Shown: one piece after another, positions 15,177 through 22,698 of the stretch
How the letters are laid out: each line of letters starts with the position of its first letter
Position numbering within the stretch: position 1 is the stretch's first letter
NCBI GenBank assembly: GCA_900763965.1
Contig: CAAFMG010000160.1
Coordinates: 1-23,606 of the forward strand
From: an uncultured Oscillospiraceae bacterium
Lineage (GTDB): Bacteria; Bacillota; Clostridia; Oscillospirales; Oscillospiraceae
DNA: 23,606 nt
Reading direction: 5' to 3'
Program-made: the position numbers and the translations under genes
Notes under the pieces: generated by a model
Database searches by the model: none
What the model saw: the letters and a program-made list of their open reading frames with translations, nothing else
Told to the model about the DNA's origin: nothing

Positions 15177-16127
15177 ATGGGCTTTGACGCTTTGCTGGGC
15201 AATGAACGGCTGAAGCAGAATCTGGTAAAGACTCTGCACAGCGGCCGGATCTCCCATTTTTATCTGATCTCCGGGCCCCAGGGCTCCGGCAAAAAGACAC
15301 TGGCCCAGCTGCTGGGTCAGGCCATTCTCTGCCAGGGCCGCGATAAGCCCTGCGGCACCTGTCCGGCCTGCCACAAGGTGCTGCACCACAGCCACCCGGA
15401 CTTTATCACCGTCACCGACCCGGAGCATAAAAACGTGGCGGTAAAGATCGTCCGGGACATCCGGGAGGATGTGTTTATCCGGCCCAACGAGGCCGATTTC
15501 AAGGTCTATCTGTTCCCCCAGGATCTGGGAATTGAGGGACAGAATGCCCTGCTGAAAATTTTGGAGGAGCCCCCGTCCTATGGTGTCTTTCTCCTGCTGA
15601 CGGACAATCCGGAGAAGATCCTTCCCACTGTCCGTTCCCGGTGTACCGAGCTGAAAATGCAGGCCCTGCCTGCCCAGGCTCTGACTGCCTATCTGTCCGC
15701 CCGGTATCCCCAGGCCAGCGCTGAGGATATCACCGCCGCAGCCGACCGCAGCGGCGGCTTTCTGGGGCAGGCCCTGGAGCTGCTGGAGTCCGGCGGTGCC
15801 GTGCCGCCCCAGACCGAGGATCTTGTAAAAGCCCTAAGCCGCCGGGATGTGATGACCCTGACCCAGACTCTGGTTCCCATGGAAAAATGGAAGCGGGATG
15901 CCCTGGACGAGATCCTGGAAAGCTGGATCGCCCTGACCGCCGAAGCCCTGGCCCACAGAAGCGGCATGGCCGCCGTCTCCCCGCTGGCCCGAACCCTGGC
16001 CCAGCACTGCGGTTCTCCGGAGCTGGATCAGATCACCCGCTGTCTGAAAAAAGCCTCGGAATACACCCAAAGCAACGTCTCCCCCGCCGCCGTCTGCGGC
16101 TGGCTCAGCTGGGCCCTACGCTCGTGA
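15177..16127 (+). CDS. holB: DNA polymerase III subunit delta'
   Basis: Clamp-loader subunit of the replicative polymerase. The 316-residue AAA+ protein has GPQGSGKKT (33-41, Walker A region), a zinc-module cysteine set Cys52-Cys59-Cys62-Cys65, NALLKILEEPP (123-133) and the SRC motif (154-156, sensor/arginine-finger segment). Start ATG 15177 has GAGGT 6 nt upstream. It directly precedes ricT, as in the conserved Bacillota tmk-holB-ricT neighbourhood. A 66-nt gap separates it from the pyrophosphatase, with a GGGG-ATAT-CCCC hairpin but no U-tract; cotranscription is likely. Confidence 0.93.
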   Translation: MGFDALLGNERLKQNLVKTLHSGRISHFYLISGPQGSGKKTLAQLLGQAILCQGRDKPCGTCPACHKVLHHSHPDFITVTDPEHKNVAVKIVRDIREDVFIRPNEADFKVYLFPQDLGIEGQNALLKILEEPPSYGVFLLLTDNPEKILPTVRSRCTELKMQALPAQALTAYLSARYPQASAEDITAAADRSGGFLGQALELLESGGAVPPQTEDLVKALSRRDVMTLTQTLVPMEKWKRDALDEILESWIALTAEALAHRSGMAAVSPLARTLAQHCGSPELDQITRCLKKASEYTQSNVSPAAVCGWLSWALRS

Positions 16128-16174
16128 TCCGCCACGGAAAAACCGTGTTTTACAGAATATAAGGAGCAAAACCA

Positions 16175-17503
16175 ATGGAAGAAAACCTGCATCAGCCGCA
16201 GCCGGATGTGGAAGTCGTTGACATCCAGTTCCGTCCCGGCCAGAAAGTTTACTTTTTCGATCCCAATGGCGCCGTATATGCACCCGGCGACCATGTGATC
16301 ATTGATACCGCCCGGGGTGCCGAGTACGGCGTATGCTCCGGCGGCAACCACAAGATTCCCGCCAAGGATGTGATCGCCCCTTTGCGGTGTGTCATCCGGG
16401 CCGCAACACCCCGGGATGAGCAGATCATTGCCGAAAACCGGGCAAAGGAGAAACGGGCCTATGAGGTCTGTATGCAGAAAATCGACGAGCACAAGCTGGA
16501 TATGCAGCTGGTGTCCGCCGAGGTGGCCTTTGACGGCAGCAAGATCCTCTTCTACTTCACCGCCGATGAGCGGGTGGATTTCCGGGAGCTGGTGAAAAAC
16601 CTGGCCGCCGTTTTCCACACCCGCATTGAGCTGCGGCAGATCGGTGTCCGGGACAAGGCCAAAATGGTAGGCGGTCTGGGCATCTGCGGCAGACCCTTCT
16701 GCTGCGCCAGCTTCCTGGATGATTTCCAGCCTGTGTCCATCAAAATGGCCAAGACCCAGAACCTGAGCCTGAACCCCACCAAGATCTCCGGCACCTGCGG
16801 GCGGCTGATGTGCTGCCTGAAATACGAGCAGGATGCCTATGAGGATCTGATCCGCACCAGCCCCAAGCTGGATTCCTTCGTGGATACCCCGGAGGGCCGG
16901 GGCACGGTGGTGGAGCTGGATCTGCTGCGCCAGCGGGTGAAGGTGCGGATGGAGGATTCCCCGGAAACCGTCTCCCTGTTCCCCAATTCCGACGTGGCTG
17001 TGCTGCGCAGCGGCAAGGCCCGGAAGAATGATCCCCCCATCCCCGCCGATCTGGCTCCCATTTCCGGCGGCGGCAAGCGGGTTCGCCGGGAAGCCAAGGA
17101 GGAAACCATGGTGCTGGAGCCCATCCGCTTTAAGTACAGCACCGAAACCATTGTAGAAGAGACTCCCGCCGCTCCCGAGGCCGTCAGTGCCCAGGAAGCT
17201 CCCGCCCCCGCTCCCGGGGCGGAAGCCGCCGACACCCCCAGGCCTTCCCGTTCCCGCCGCCGCAGAGGCAGAGGGGAGGGCGGCAAAACCACCGCACCGG
17301 CCCCTGCCGATGCCCCCAAGGACAAGCCCCGTCCGCCCAAGCCCCCCAAGGAGGGCCGCAATCCCGAAAAAAATGCAGAACCCAGGCAGTCCCCCGCTCC
17401 CAGGGATGCCGCCGGGGAAAAACCTGCCCGCCGCCCCAACAACCATCGCCGCAGCCGCAAGCCCAGAGCGCAGGGCGATGGCAATAAGGGCAGCGCAGAA
17501 TAA
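16175..17503 (+). CDS. ricT: PSP1-domain protein RicT (YaaT) with long basic tail
   Basis: RicT works with RicA and RicF in a complex that promotes RNase Y-dependent mRNA maturation and, in Bacillus, phosphorelay and competence control. The 442-residue protein carries the PSP1 domain over about residues 20-280, including GGLGICGRPFCCASFL and ISGTCGRLMCCLKYE. Its cysteines (171, 176, 177, 208, 213, 214) match the Fe-S-binding set of the family. Residues from about 281 form a Pro/Ala/Arg/Lys-rich disordered tail of about 160 residues, whereas Bacillus RicT ends near 275. Start ATG 16175 has AAGGAG 8 nt upstream. It follows holB by 47 nt, in the conserved order. Confidence 0.93.
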   Translation: MEENLHQPQPDVEVVDIQFRPGQKVYFFDPNGAVYAPGDHVIIDTARGAEYGVCSGGNHKIPAKDVIAPLRCVIRAATPRDEQIIAENRAKEKRAYEVCMQKIDEHKLDMQLVSAEVAFDGSKILFYFTADERVDFRELVKNLAAVFHTRIELRQIGVRDKAKMVGGLGICGRPFCCASFLDDFQPVSIKMAKTQNLSLNPTKISGTCGRLMCCLKYEQDAYEDLIRTSPKLDSFVDTPEGRGTVVELDLLRQRVKVRMEDSPETVSLFPNSDVAVLRSGKARKNDPPIPADLAPISGGGKRVRREAKEETMVLEPIRFKYSTETIVEETPAAPEAVSAQEAPAPAPGAEAADTPRPSRSRRRRGRGEGGKTTAPAPADAPKDKPRPPKPPKEGRNPEKNAEPRQSPAPRDAAGEKPARRPNNHRRSRKPRAQGDGNKGSAE

Positions 17504-17514
17504 CTGCCCGCCCG

Positions 17515-17546
17515 AAGCTGAGAGCCGGTTCCTGTGCTCTCAGCTT
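17515..17546 (+). terminator. Hairpin after ricT, possible weak terminator or processing site
   Basis: Perfect 11-bp stem AAGCTGAGAGC (17515-17525) / GCTCTCAGCTT (17536-17546) with a 10-nt loop, but followed by TCGCGCCCC rather than a U-tract. It may stabilise the upstream 3' end or partly terminate; the next gene has no obvious promoter of its own. Confidence 0.4.
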
Positions 17547-17585
17547 TCGCGCCCCAATATTCTTAGTTAGAGGAGCAAATCAATC

Positions 17586-19583
17586 ATGCGTGTTTATCCG
17601 AAAAAGAGATCCATTCCCCTGCCCGGTTGGCTGTTTACCTCCTGTATGGCGGTATACAGCGAAGTCCTGCTGCACCTGTGGGTCAACGATGACCTTCAGC
17701 CCGGCCGGATCCTGGCCGTGGTGCTGTTCGCCCTTGCTTTGGGGGGTGTGCTGGGACTGCTGACGACCCTTCTGCCTCGCAAGGGACGGAAGCGGGCGGC
17801 AACCACGGTTTCCGTCTTTCTTGCCGTCATTGTCATGGCAGAATTCATGTTGAAGGAAACCTTCCAGAACTTTATGACAGTGCAGACCATGACTGCCGGT
17901 GCCGGCGGCATTGCACAGGACTTTCTGGGACAGACCATTGCAATGATCGCCGCCAATTTTAGCAGGATCCTGCTGATCCTGCTGCCTCCGGTGCTGTACG
18001 GCATCTTCTGCCGGGAACCGGAGATCACCTGGGCCCGCCGGGGACTTCTGGCCTGCGGCTGCATCCTGTTTGGTACTCTGGGCCTGGGCACGGTGTTCGG
18101 TCTGACCGGGGATAGGGATGTTCTCCACGAATCCTATCACTTTGACGGTGCCGTTCAGGACTTTGGACTGGGCATGGGTTTTCTGCTGGATGCCGTTCAC
18201 CATCTGGATTCCTCCGATGCCCCGGATTTTGCCATCCCGGAGGTTCCTCCGGAAACATCAGAAACCGCCGAAACCGATCCTGAGGATGACCCGGAGGAAA
18301 CGGAATATGACTATAATGTGCTGCCCATCGACTTTGCCGCCGCTGCCCAGGCCAAGGGACAGGGGGCTGTGGCTTCCATCCACAATTACGTCAATTCCCT
18401 GACCCCCTCCCGTCAGAACGCCTACACCGGGATGTTCCGGGGCAAGAATCTGATCCTCATCACCGCCGAGGCCTTCTCCGCAGAGGTCATTGATCCGGAG
18501 CTGACCCCCACCCTGTACCGCATGGCCACCCAGGGCATCCAGTTCAAGGAATACTATCAGCCCGCCTGGGGTGCCAGCACCACCACCGGTGAGTTTTCCA
18601 ACCTGCTGGGCCTGGTTCCCACCCAGGGCGGCAGCTCCATGAACATCGTCACCCACCAGAATATGTTCCTGACCATGGGCCATCAGCTGCAAAAGCAGGG
18701 CTACTATTCTGTTGCCTACCATGACCATCTGAAGGACTTCTACCACCGCAACAATACCCACACCCATCTGGGCTATGACAAGTTCATCGCCCGGTACGGC
18801 GGTCTGGAAATCGAAGGCACCTGGCCGGAAAGCGACCTGGAGATGATGCAGGTCACCGTTCCCCAGTACATTGATCAGCAGCCCTTCAGCATCTACTACA
18901 TGACCGTCAGCGGCCACTGTGAGTACTCCCAGAAGGGCAACGCCATGACCCGGAAGAACTGGGACAAGGTGCAGAATGTGAACCACTCCGACATCGTCAA
19001 GGGCTACCTTGCCGCCAATCTGGAGCTGGAATACGCCATGGAGTCCCTGCTGAACCAGCTGGAGGAAGCCGGGATCGCCGATGATACCCTGATCGTCCTG
19101 GCCACCGACCACTACGCTTACGGCCTGGAGCGCAGCAAGACCTGGCAGAATACCGTTGACCACCTGGCAGAGCTGTTCGGCGTGGAAAAGTACGACCAGT
19201 TTGTCCGGGATCACAATGCGCTGATCATGTGGAGCGGCTGCCTGGAGGGCAAAAACATCGTGGTGGATACCCCGGTGTACAGCCTGGACATTCTGCCTAC
19301 GGTATCCAATCTCTTTGGTGTTCCCTATGACTCCCGCCTGCTGGTGGGCCGGGATGTGTTTTCCGATGCCGAGCCTTTGGTTCTGTGGCCGGACTTCAAC
19401 TGGATCACCGATAAGGGCACCTACTGCAACGGCACCTTCACCCCCAGAGATGGTGTGAGCGTGGACGAAGACTACATCCAGCGGATCAAGACCACGGTAA
19501 AGAACAAGATCACCTTCTCCCAGAGCGTGGCCAACACCAATTACTACAACTACGTTCTCAAATACATGGAAGAAAACAGTTAA
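17586..19583 (+). CDS. LTA synthase family sulfatase (phosphoglycerol transferase-like)
   Basis: A membrane-anchored alkaline-phosphatase-fold enzyme of the lipoteichoic-acid synthase family, 665 residues. Four to five helices lie within the first 175 residues. An acidic Pro/Glu/Thr-rich linker (about 219-245) leads to the extracellular catalytic domain. Metal and nucleophile residues can be placed as Glu295 (ITAEAFSAE), Thr332 in STTTGEFSNL, His444 in VSGH, and Asp508-His509 in LATDHYAYG. The likely role is transfer of glycerol-phosphate (or another phospho-polyol) from phosphatidylglycerol at the outer membrane face; the exact substrate is not readable. The start ATG follows GAGGAG by about 10 nt. 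It ends in a UUCG-loop terminator. Confidence 0.9.
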   Translation: MRVYPKKRSIPLPGWLFTSCMAVYSEVLLHLWVNDDLQPGRILAVVLFALALGGVLGLLTTLLPRKGRKRAATTVSVFLAVIVMAEFMLKETFQNFMTVQTMTAGAGGIAQDFLGQTIAMIAANFSRILLILLPPVLYGIFCREPEITWARRGLLACGCILFGTLGLGTVFGLTGDRDVLHESYHFDGAVQDFGLGMGFLLDAVHHLDSSDAPDFAIPEVPPETSETAETDPEDDPEETEYDYNVLPIDFAAAAQAKGQGAVASIHNYVNSLTPSRQNAYTGMFRGKNLILITAEAFSAEVIDPELTPTLYRMATQGIQFKEYYQPAWGASTTTGEFSNLLGLVPTQGGSSMNIVTHQNMFLTMGHQLQKQGYYSVAYHDHLKDFYHRNNTHTHLGYDKFIARYGGLEIEGTWPESDLEMMQVTVPQYIDQQPFSIYYMTVSGHCEYSQKGNAMTRKNWDKVQNVNHSDIVKGYLAANLELEYAMESLLNQLEEAGIADDTLIVLATDHYAYGLERSKTWQNTVDHLAELFGVEKYDQFVRDHNALIMWSGCLEGKNIVVDTPVYSLDILPTVSNLFGVPYDSRLLVGRDVFSDAEPLVLWPDFNWITDKGTYCNGTFTPRDGVSVDEDYIQRIKTTVKNKITFSQSVANTNYYNYVLKYMEENS

Positions 19584-19600
19584 AACGATTGAAACGCCAA

Positions 19601-19631
19601 CTTCCCCCGGTTCGCCGGGGGAAGTTTTTTT
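19601..19631 (+). terminator. Intrinsic terminator with UUCG tetraloop
   Basis: Perfect 10-bp stem CTTCCCCCGG (19601-19610) / CCGGGGGAAG (19615-19624) capped by TTCG and followed by seven Ts. A very strong rho-independent terminator 18 nt past the sulfatase stop. Confidence 0.95.
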
Positions 19632-19691
19632 CGTTTTGGGGCTTTTCTTTCTCGTTCATTTGTGCTATTATAAAGGCAATACCTTTGCAAA

Positions 19692-19709
19692 ATGGCGGGC
19701 ACGCGCCAT
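19692..19709. promoter_or_regulatory. Inverted repeat upstream of lexA
   Basis: ATGGCG-N6-CGCCAT between a TATTAT-like -10 candidate (about 19664-19671) and the lexA ribosome site. It does not match the Gram-positive SOS box (GAAC-N4-GTTC). It could be a 5'-UTR hairpin or an unrelated operator. Confidence 0.3.
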
Positions 19710-19743
19710 GATGTGACAGAAATTTCCCCTTGGAGGCGATGAT

Positions 19744-20319
19744 ATGCCCAGAACCAGCAACAAAGCCGAGCTGATCATGGACTATGTGAATACCTTTATC
19801 CAGGAGAACGGATACTCCCCTTCCGTGCGGGAGATCGGTGCCGCAGTGGGTCTGCGCTCCACCGCCTCTGTCAGCTACCACCTGCAAGCCTTGCAGGAAA
19901 AGGGACTGCTCCAGGCCCCCGGCGGGAAGGGGCGCAAGCGTGCCCTGGTCACCGGTGTTCGCCCCGGTCAGATCCCCGTGGTGGGTGTGGTCACCGCCGG
20001 TATGCCCATTCTGGCGGTGGAAAATCAGGAGGGCTCCCTGCCCTGGGACGAGCCGGGCTGCTTTGCCCTGCGGGTGCGGGGCGACAGTATGATCAACGCC
20101 GGGATCCTCAGCGGAGACAAGGTCATCGTCCGTCCCCAGTCCACCGCCGACCATGGTCAGATCGTGGTGGCCCGGATTGAGGATGAGGCCACGGTAAAGC
20201 GGCTGTGGCGGAAAAACGGTCAGGTGCTGCTGATGCCGGAAAACGAAGCCTACCAGCCTATTGACGGCACCTACGCCGAGATCATCGGCATCGTCCGGGG
20301 TGTCGTCCGGGAATACTGA
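19744..20319 (+). CDS. lexA: LexA SOS repressor (S24 autopeptidase)
   Basis: Represses DNA-damage genes and self-cleaves when RecA filaments form. The 191-residue protein has a winged HTH at about residues 1-65 (GYSPSVREIGAAVGLRSTASVSYHLQAL). The cleavage bond is Ala85-Gly86 in VVTAGMP. The catalytic dyad is Ser115 (RGDSM) and Lys152 (ATVKRLW). Start ATG 19744 has GGAGG 7 nt upstream. It is monocistronic between the UUCG terminator and the next promoter. I see no GAAC-N4-GTTC box upstream, so either its SOS box is lineage-specific or it is not autoregulated that way. Confidence 0.96.
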   Translation: MPRTSNKAELIMDYVNTFIQENGYSPSVREIGAAVGLRSTASVSYHLQALQEKGLLQAPGGKGRKRALVTGVRPGQIPVVGVVTAGMPILAVENQEGSLPWDEPGCFALRVRGDSMINAGILSGDKVIVRPQSTADHGQIVVARIEDEATVKRLWRKNGQVLLMPENEAYQPIDGTYAEIIGIVRGVVREY

Positions 20320-20383
20320 TCCCGATCCGCACCGCCCTTTGGGAAGAATTTTTATTTTGTCTGCCTATTGCGGAAAATAGTTG

Positions 20384-20412
20384 TTGACAAACAGACACAA
20401 ATCGTGTATAAC
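20384..20412 (+). promoter_or_regulatory. Promoter of the Trp T-box / ABC transporter operon
   Basis: -35 TTGACA (20384-20389), a 17-nt spacer and -10 TATAAC (20407-20412). Predicted start at about 20419, at the beginning of T-box stem I. Confidence 0.88.
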
Positions 20413-20420
20413 AGGCATAA

Positions 20421-20700
20421 GCTAACGATGAAACCATGGAAGCGGGAGTAACGTCAAAAGCGCATCCACAGAGAGTTCCGCGCAGCTGAGAGCGGAGCGA
20501 AAAGCGATTTGGCAAATGGGCCGCTGAGGGCAGGGGGAAATGCCGGAAGGCAGAGTATCTTCTGACGCAATGCCAGCGTTAACGGGCAGCCGGTGTGCTA
20601 GCATCGGGCAAAGTGGCCGGAGCATCCGGCAAACAAGGTGGTACCGCAGAAATTGTTTTTTCTGTCCTTGTTTCCCCTCAGGGGAAGCAAGGACTTTTTT
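20421..20700 (+). promoter_or_regulatory. T-box riboswitch, tRNA-Trp specific, with terminator
   Basis: A complete T-box leader. The stem I base is AGCGG (20441-20445) / CCGCT (20521-20525). The specifier loop has GAGTAAC on the 5' side and AAATGGG on the 3' side, placing specifier UGG (Trp) at 20517-20519. The next helix is GTCAAA (20453-20458) / TTTGGC (20508-20513), with an apical TCCGC/GCGGA helix (20477-20481/20492-20496). Stem III is GCCGGA/TCCGGC (20616-20630). The T-box proper is AGGTGGTACCGCA (20636-20648). The antiterminator pairs 20631-20638 with 20666-20673 and 20647-20652 with 20659-20664. It competes with a 14-bp terminator (20664-20677/20681-20694, TTTTTT tail). Uncharged tRNA-Trp would favour readthrough into the transporter genes. 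Confidence 0.95.
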
Positions 20701-20720
20701 GCATTTCAGGAGGTAATGTT

Positions 20721-20750
20721 ATGAGAAAACAGCCGGGTAAACGATGGTAA
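20721..20750 (+). CDS. 9-codon leader ORF ending Trp-stop, downstream of the T-box terminator
   Basis: ATG at 20721 with a perfect AGGAGG (20708-20713) 7 nt upstream encodes MRKQPGKRW followed by TAA. The only Trp codon is the last sense codon. It is transcribed only when the T-box reads through, and it lies 63 nt before the transporter start. A ribosome on the Trp codon would occupy GATGGT (20743-20748), which can pair with ACCATC (20773-20778). A precedent by family knowledge is the Bacillus rtpA operon, where a Trp T-box is followed by a Trp-codon leader peptide. Translation and function here are inferred, not shown. Confidence 0.6.
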   Translation: MRKQPGKRW

Positions 20751-20813
20751 CGGCCTGACCAGCCCCACAAACACCATCCACACACATTTTTATTTTATAA
20801 GGAGATTATGATT

Positions 20814-21806
20814 ATGAAAAAGCTGTTTGCTTCCCTGCTGTCCGTTTTGATGACCGCCTCTATCCTCACCGGCTGCGGCGCTTCCCAGCCGGAAACCACC
20901 CCCACCGGCTATGAAAAGAACTTCTCCGTAGCCATTGTCCAGCTGCTGGATCACTCCTCCCTGGATGAGATCCGCACCGCCATGGAAGCCAAGCTTCGCT
21001 CCCTGGCAGAAGAAAACCATGTGGGCATCACCATCAGCTACGACAACGGCCAGAACGACACCGGCACCCTGACCCAGATCGGCACCCAGGTAGTTGACAA
21101 GGGTGTGGATATGATCCTGCCCATTGCCACCATGGCCGCACAGTACATGGTCACCGCCGCCGAGGATACCAATATTCCCATCGTCTACGCCGCCGTCTCC
21201 GATCCGGAGGGTGCCGGACTGACCGGGCTTGCCAATGTCACCGGCGTATCCGATGCCCTGAACACCCCCTTCATTCTGGACATGATGCTGGCTGTGAACC
21301 CCCAGGTCAAGACCGTTGGCCTGCTGTACTCCAACTCCGAGATCAACTCCGCCGCTCCCATTGCCGAAGCCAAGACCTACCTGGACAGCAAGGGCATTGC
21401 CTACCTGGAAAAGACCGGAACCAACGCCAATGAGATCATCGCCGCCGCTTCCGACCTGGTGGGCCGGGTGGATGCCGTGTTCACCCCCACCGACAACCAG
21501 GTGATGTCCGTGGAAAACACCGTGGCGGAGATCCTGGCAGAGGCCAAGATCCCCCACTACACCGGCGCAGACTCCTTCGTTCAGTCCGGTGCCTTCGCCA
21601 CTTGCGGTGTCAACTACACCGAGCTTGGCGAAAAGACCGCCGAAATGGCCATGGATATCCTGCTGGGCGGCGCCGTTGGCAGCTACCATGTTATGGACGG
21701 CGGCATCATCACCGTCAACACCGACACCGCTGCCGCCCTGGGTCTGGACTACAGCCCCTTTGCCAAGATGGCAAACACCCTGCTGAAAGTAACCAGCAAC
21801 CAATAA
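20814..21806 (+). CDS. trpX: ABC transporter substrate-binding lipoprotein, predicted tryptophan importer
   Basis: A 330-residue extracytoplasmic lipoprotein. It has a lipoprotein signal peptide with lipobox LTGC (Cys21), a short Ser/Thr/Pro linker, then a two-lobe periplasmic-binding fold of the ABC_sub_bind type (FSVAIVQLLDHSSLDEIR, IPIVYAAVSDPEGAGL, VFTPTDNQVMS). This family works with the permease and ATPase that follow. Specificity for tryptophan is inferred from the Trp T-box in front and from TrpXYZ precedents. The ATG at 20814 has AAGGAG 9 nt upstream; the ATG at 20808 is only 3 nt away from it and less likely. First gene of the three-gene operon. Confidence 0.9.
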   Translation: MKKLFASLLSVLMTASILTGCGASQPETTPTGYEKNFSVAIVQLLDHSSLDEIRTAMEAKLRSLAEENHVGITISYDNGQNDTGTLTQIGTQVVDKGVDMILPIATMAAQYMVTAAEDTNIPIVYAAVSDPEGAGLTGLANVTGVSDALNTPFILDMMLAVNPQVKTVGLLYSNSEINSAAPIAEAKTYLDSKGIAYLEKTGTNANEIIAAASDLVGRVDAVFTPTDNQVMSVENTVAEILAEAKIPHYTGADSFVQSGAFATCGVNYTELGEKTAEMAMDILLGGAVGSYHVMDGGIITVNTDTAAALGLDYSPFAKMANTLLKVTSNQ

Positions 21807-21824
21807 ATCTGTAAGGAGCCTGTT

Positions 21825-22697
21825 ATGATTTCCACTGCCGTTATCCTCAGCGCCCTGGAGCTGGGCTGTATCTACGCCCTGGTGGCCCTGGCCCTGTTCC
21901 TCAGCTTCCGCATCCTGAATATTGCCGATATGACCACCGACGGCAGCTTCACCCTGGGCTGTGCCGTATCCGCCACCATCGCCGTGGCCGGGCACCCCAT
22001 TCTGGCACTGCCGGCTGCCATGGCCGCAGGTGCGGCAGCAGGCTTCGTAACCGCCGCCTTGCAGACCCGGTTCCGCATTCCCTCCATTTTGGCCGGCATC
22101 ATCACCAACACCGGCCTGTATACCGTGAACCTGGCGGTGATGGGCTTTTCCTCCAATGTGAATATGCTCAAGACCCCCACCCTGTTCTCTCTGCTGAAAC
22201 CCACCCTGGGGGCGGGCTTCAAGCTGATCCCCGCAGCCCTGATTTCCATTCTGACAGGACTGCTTCTGGCGGCCTTCCTCAAGACCCGGCTGGGTCTGTC
22301 CATCCGGGCCACCGGTGACAACCCGGACATGGTTCGAGCCTCCTCCATCAACACCGCCTTCACCGTCACCGTGGGTCTGTGCATTGCCAATGCCATGACC
22401 GCCCTTTCCGGTGCGGTGCTGGCCCAGTACCAAAAGGCCGCCGACATCAACATGGGCACCGGCATGGTCATTATCGGTCTGGCCTCCCTGATCATCGGCG
22501 AGACCATTCTGCCCAAGGGCAAAACCCTGGTAAAGATCCTGGGTGCCATTCTGGGCTCCATCGTCTACCGCTTTATCATCGCCATCGCCCTGCGGCTGGA
22601 TTTGCCCAGCGAATGCCTGAAGCTGATTTCCGCCGTCATCGTAGCCCTGGCCATCGGCCTGCCTGCTCTGAAGGCAGCCCGGAAGGGAGAGAACTGA
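21825..22697 (+). CDS. trpY: ABC transporter permease, predicted tryptophan importer
   Basis: A 290-residue integral membrane protein of the LivH/branched-chain-type permease family, with about eight to nine hydrophobic helices. It has the family block RILNIADMTTDGSFTLG near residue 27 and the cytoplasmic coupling region TRLGLSIRATGDNPDMVRASSIN (about 158-180). It forms the membrane channel with TrpX outside and TrpZ inside. Start ATG 21825 has AAGGAG 8 nt upstream. Its stop is 1 nt before the TrpZ start, so they are cotranslated. Confidence 0.9.
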   Translation: MISTAVILSALELGCIYALVALALFLSFRILNIADMTTDGSFTLGCAVSATIAVAGHPILALPAAMAAGAAAGFVTAALQTRFRIPSILAGIITNTGLYTVNLAVMGFSSNVNMLKTPTLFSLLKPTLGAGFKLIPAALISILTGLLLAAFLKTRLGLSIRATGDNPDMVRASSINTAFTVTVGLCIANAMTALSGAVLAQYQKAADINMGTGMVIIGLASLIIGETILPKGKTLVKILGAILGSIVYRFIIAIALRLDLPSECLKLISAVIVALAIGLPALKAARKGEN

Positions 22698-22698
22698 T

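Noticed and set aside
16133..16151. CACGG-AAAAA-CCGTG followed by TTTT between holB and ricT
   Set aside because: Only five base pairs and a four-base T-run; holB and ricT are a conserved cotranscribed pair, so I did not call a terminator.
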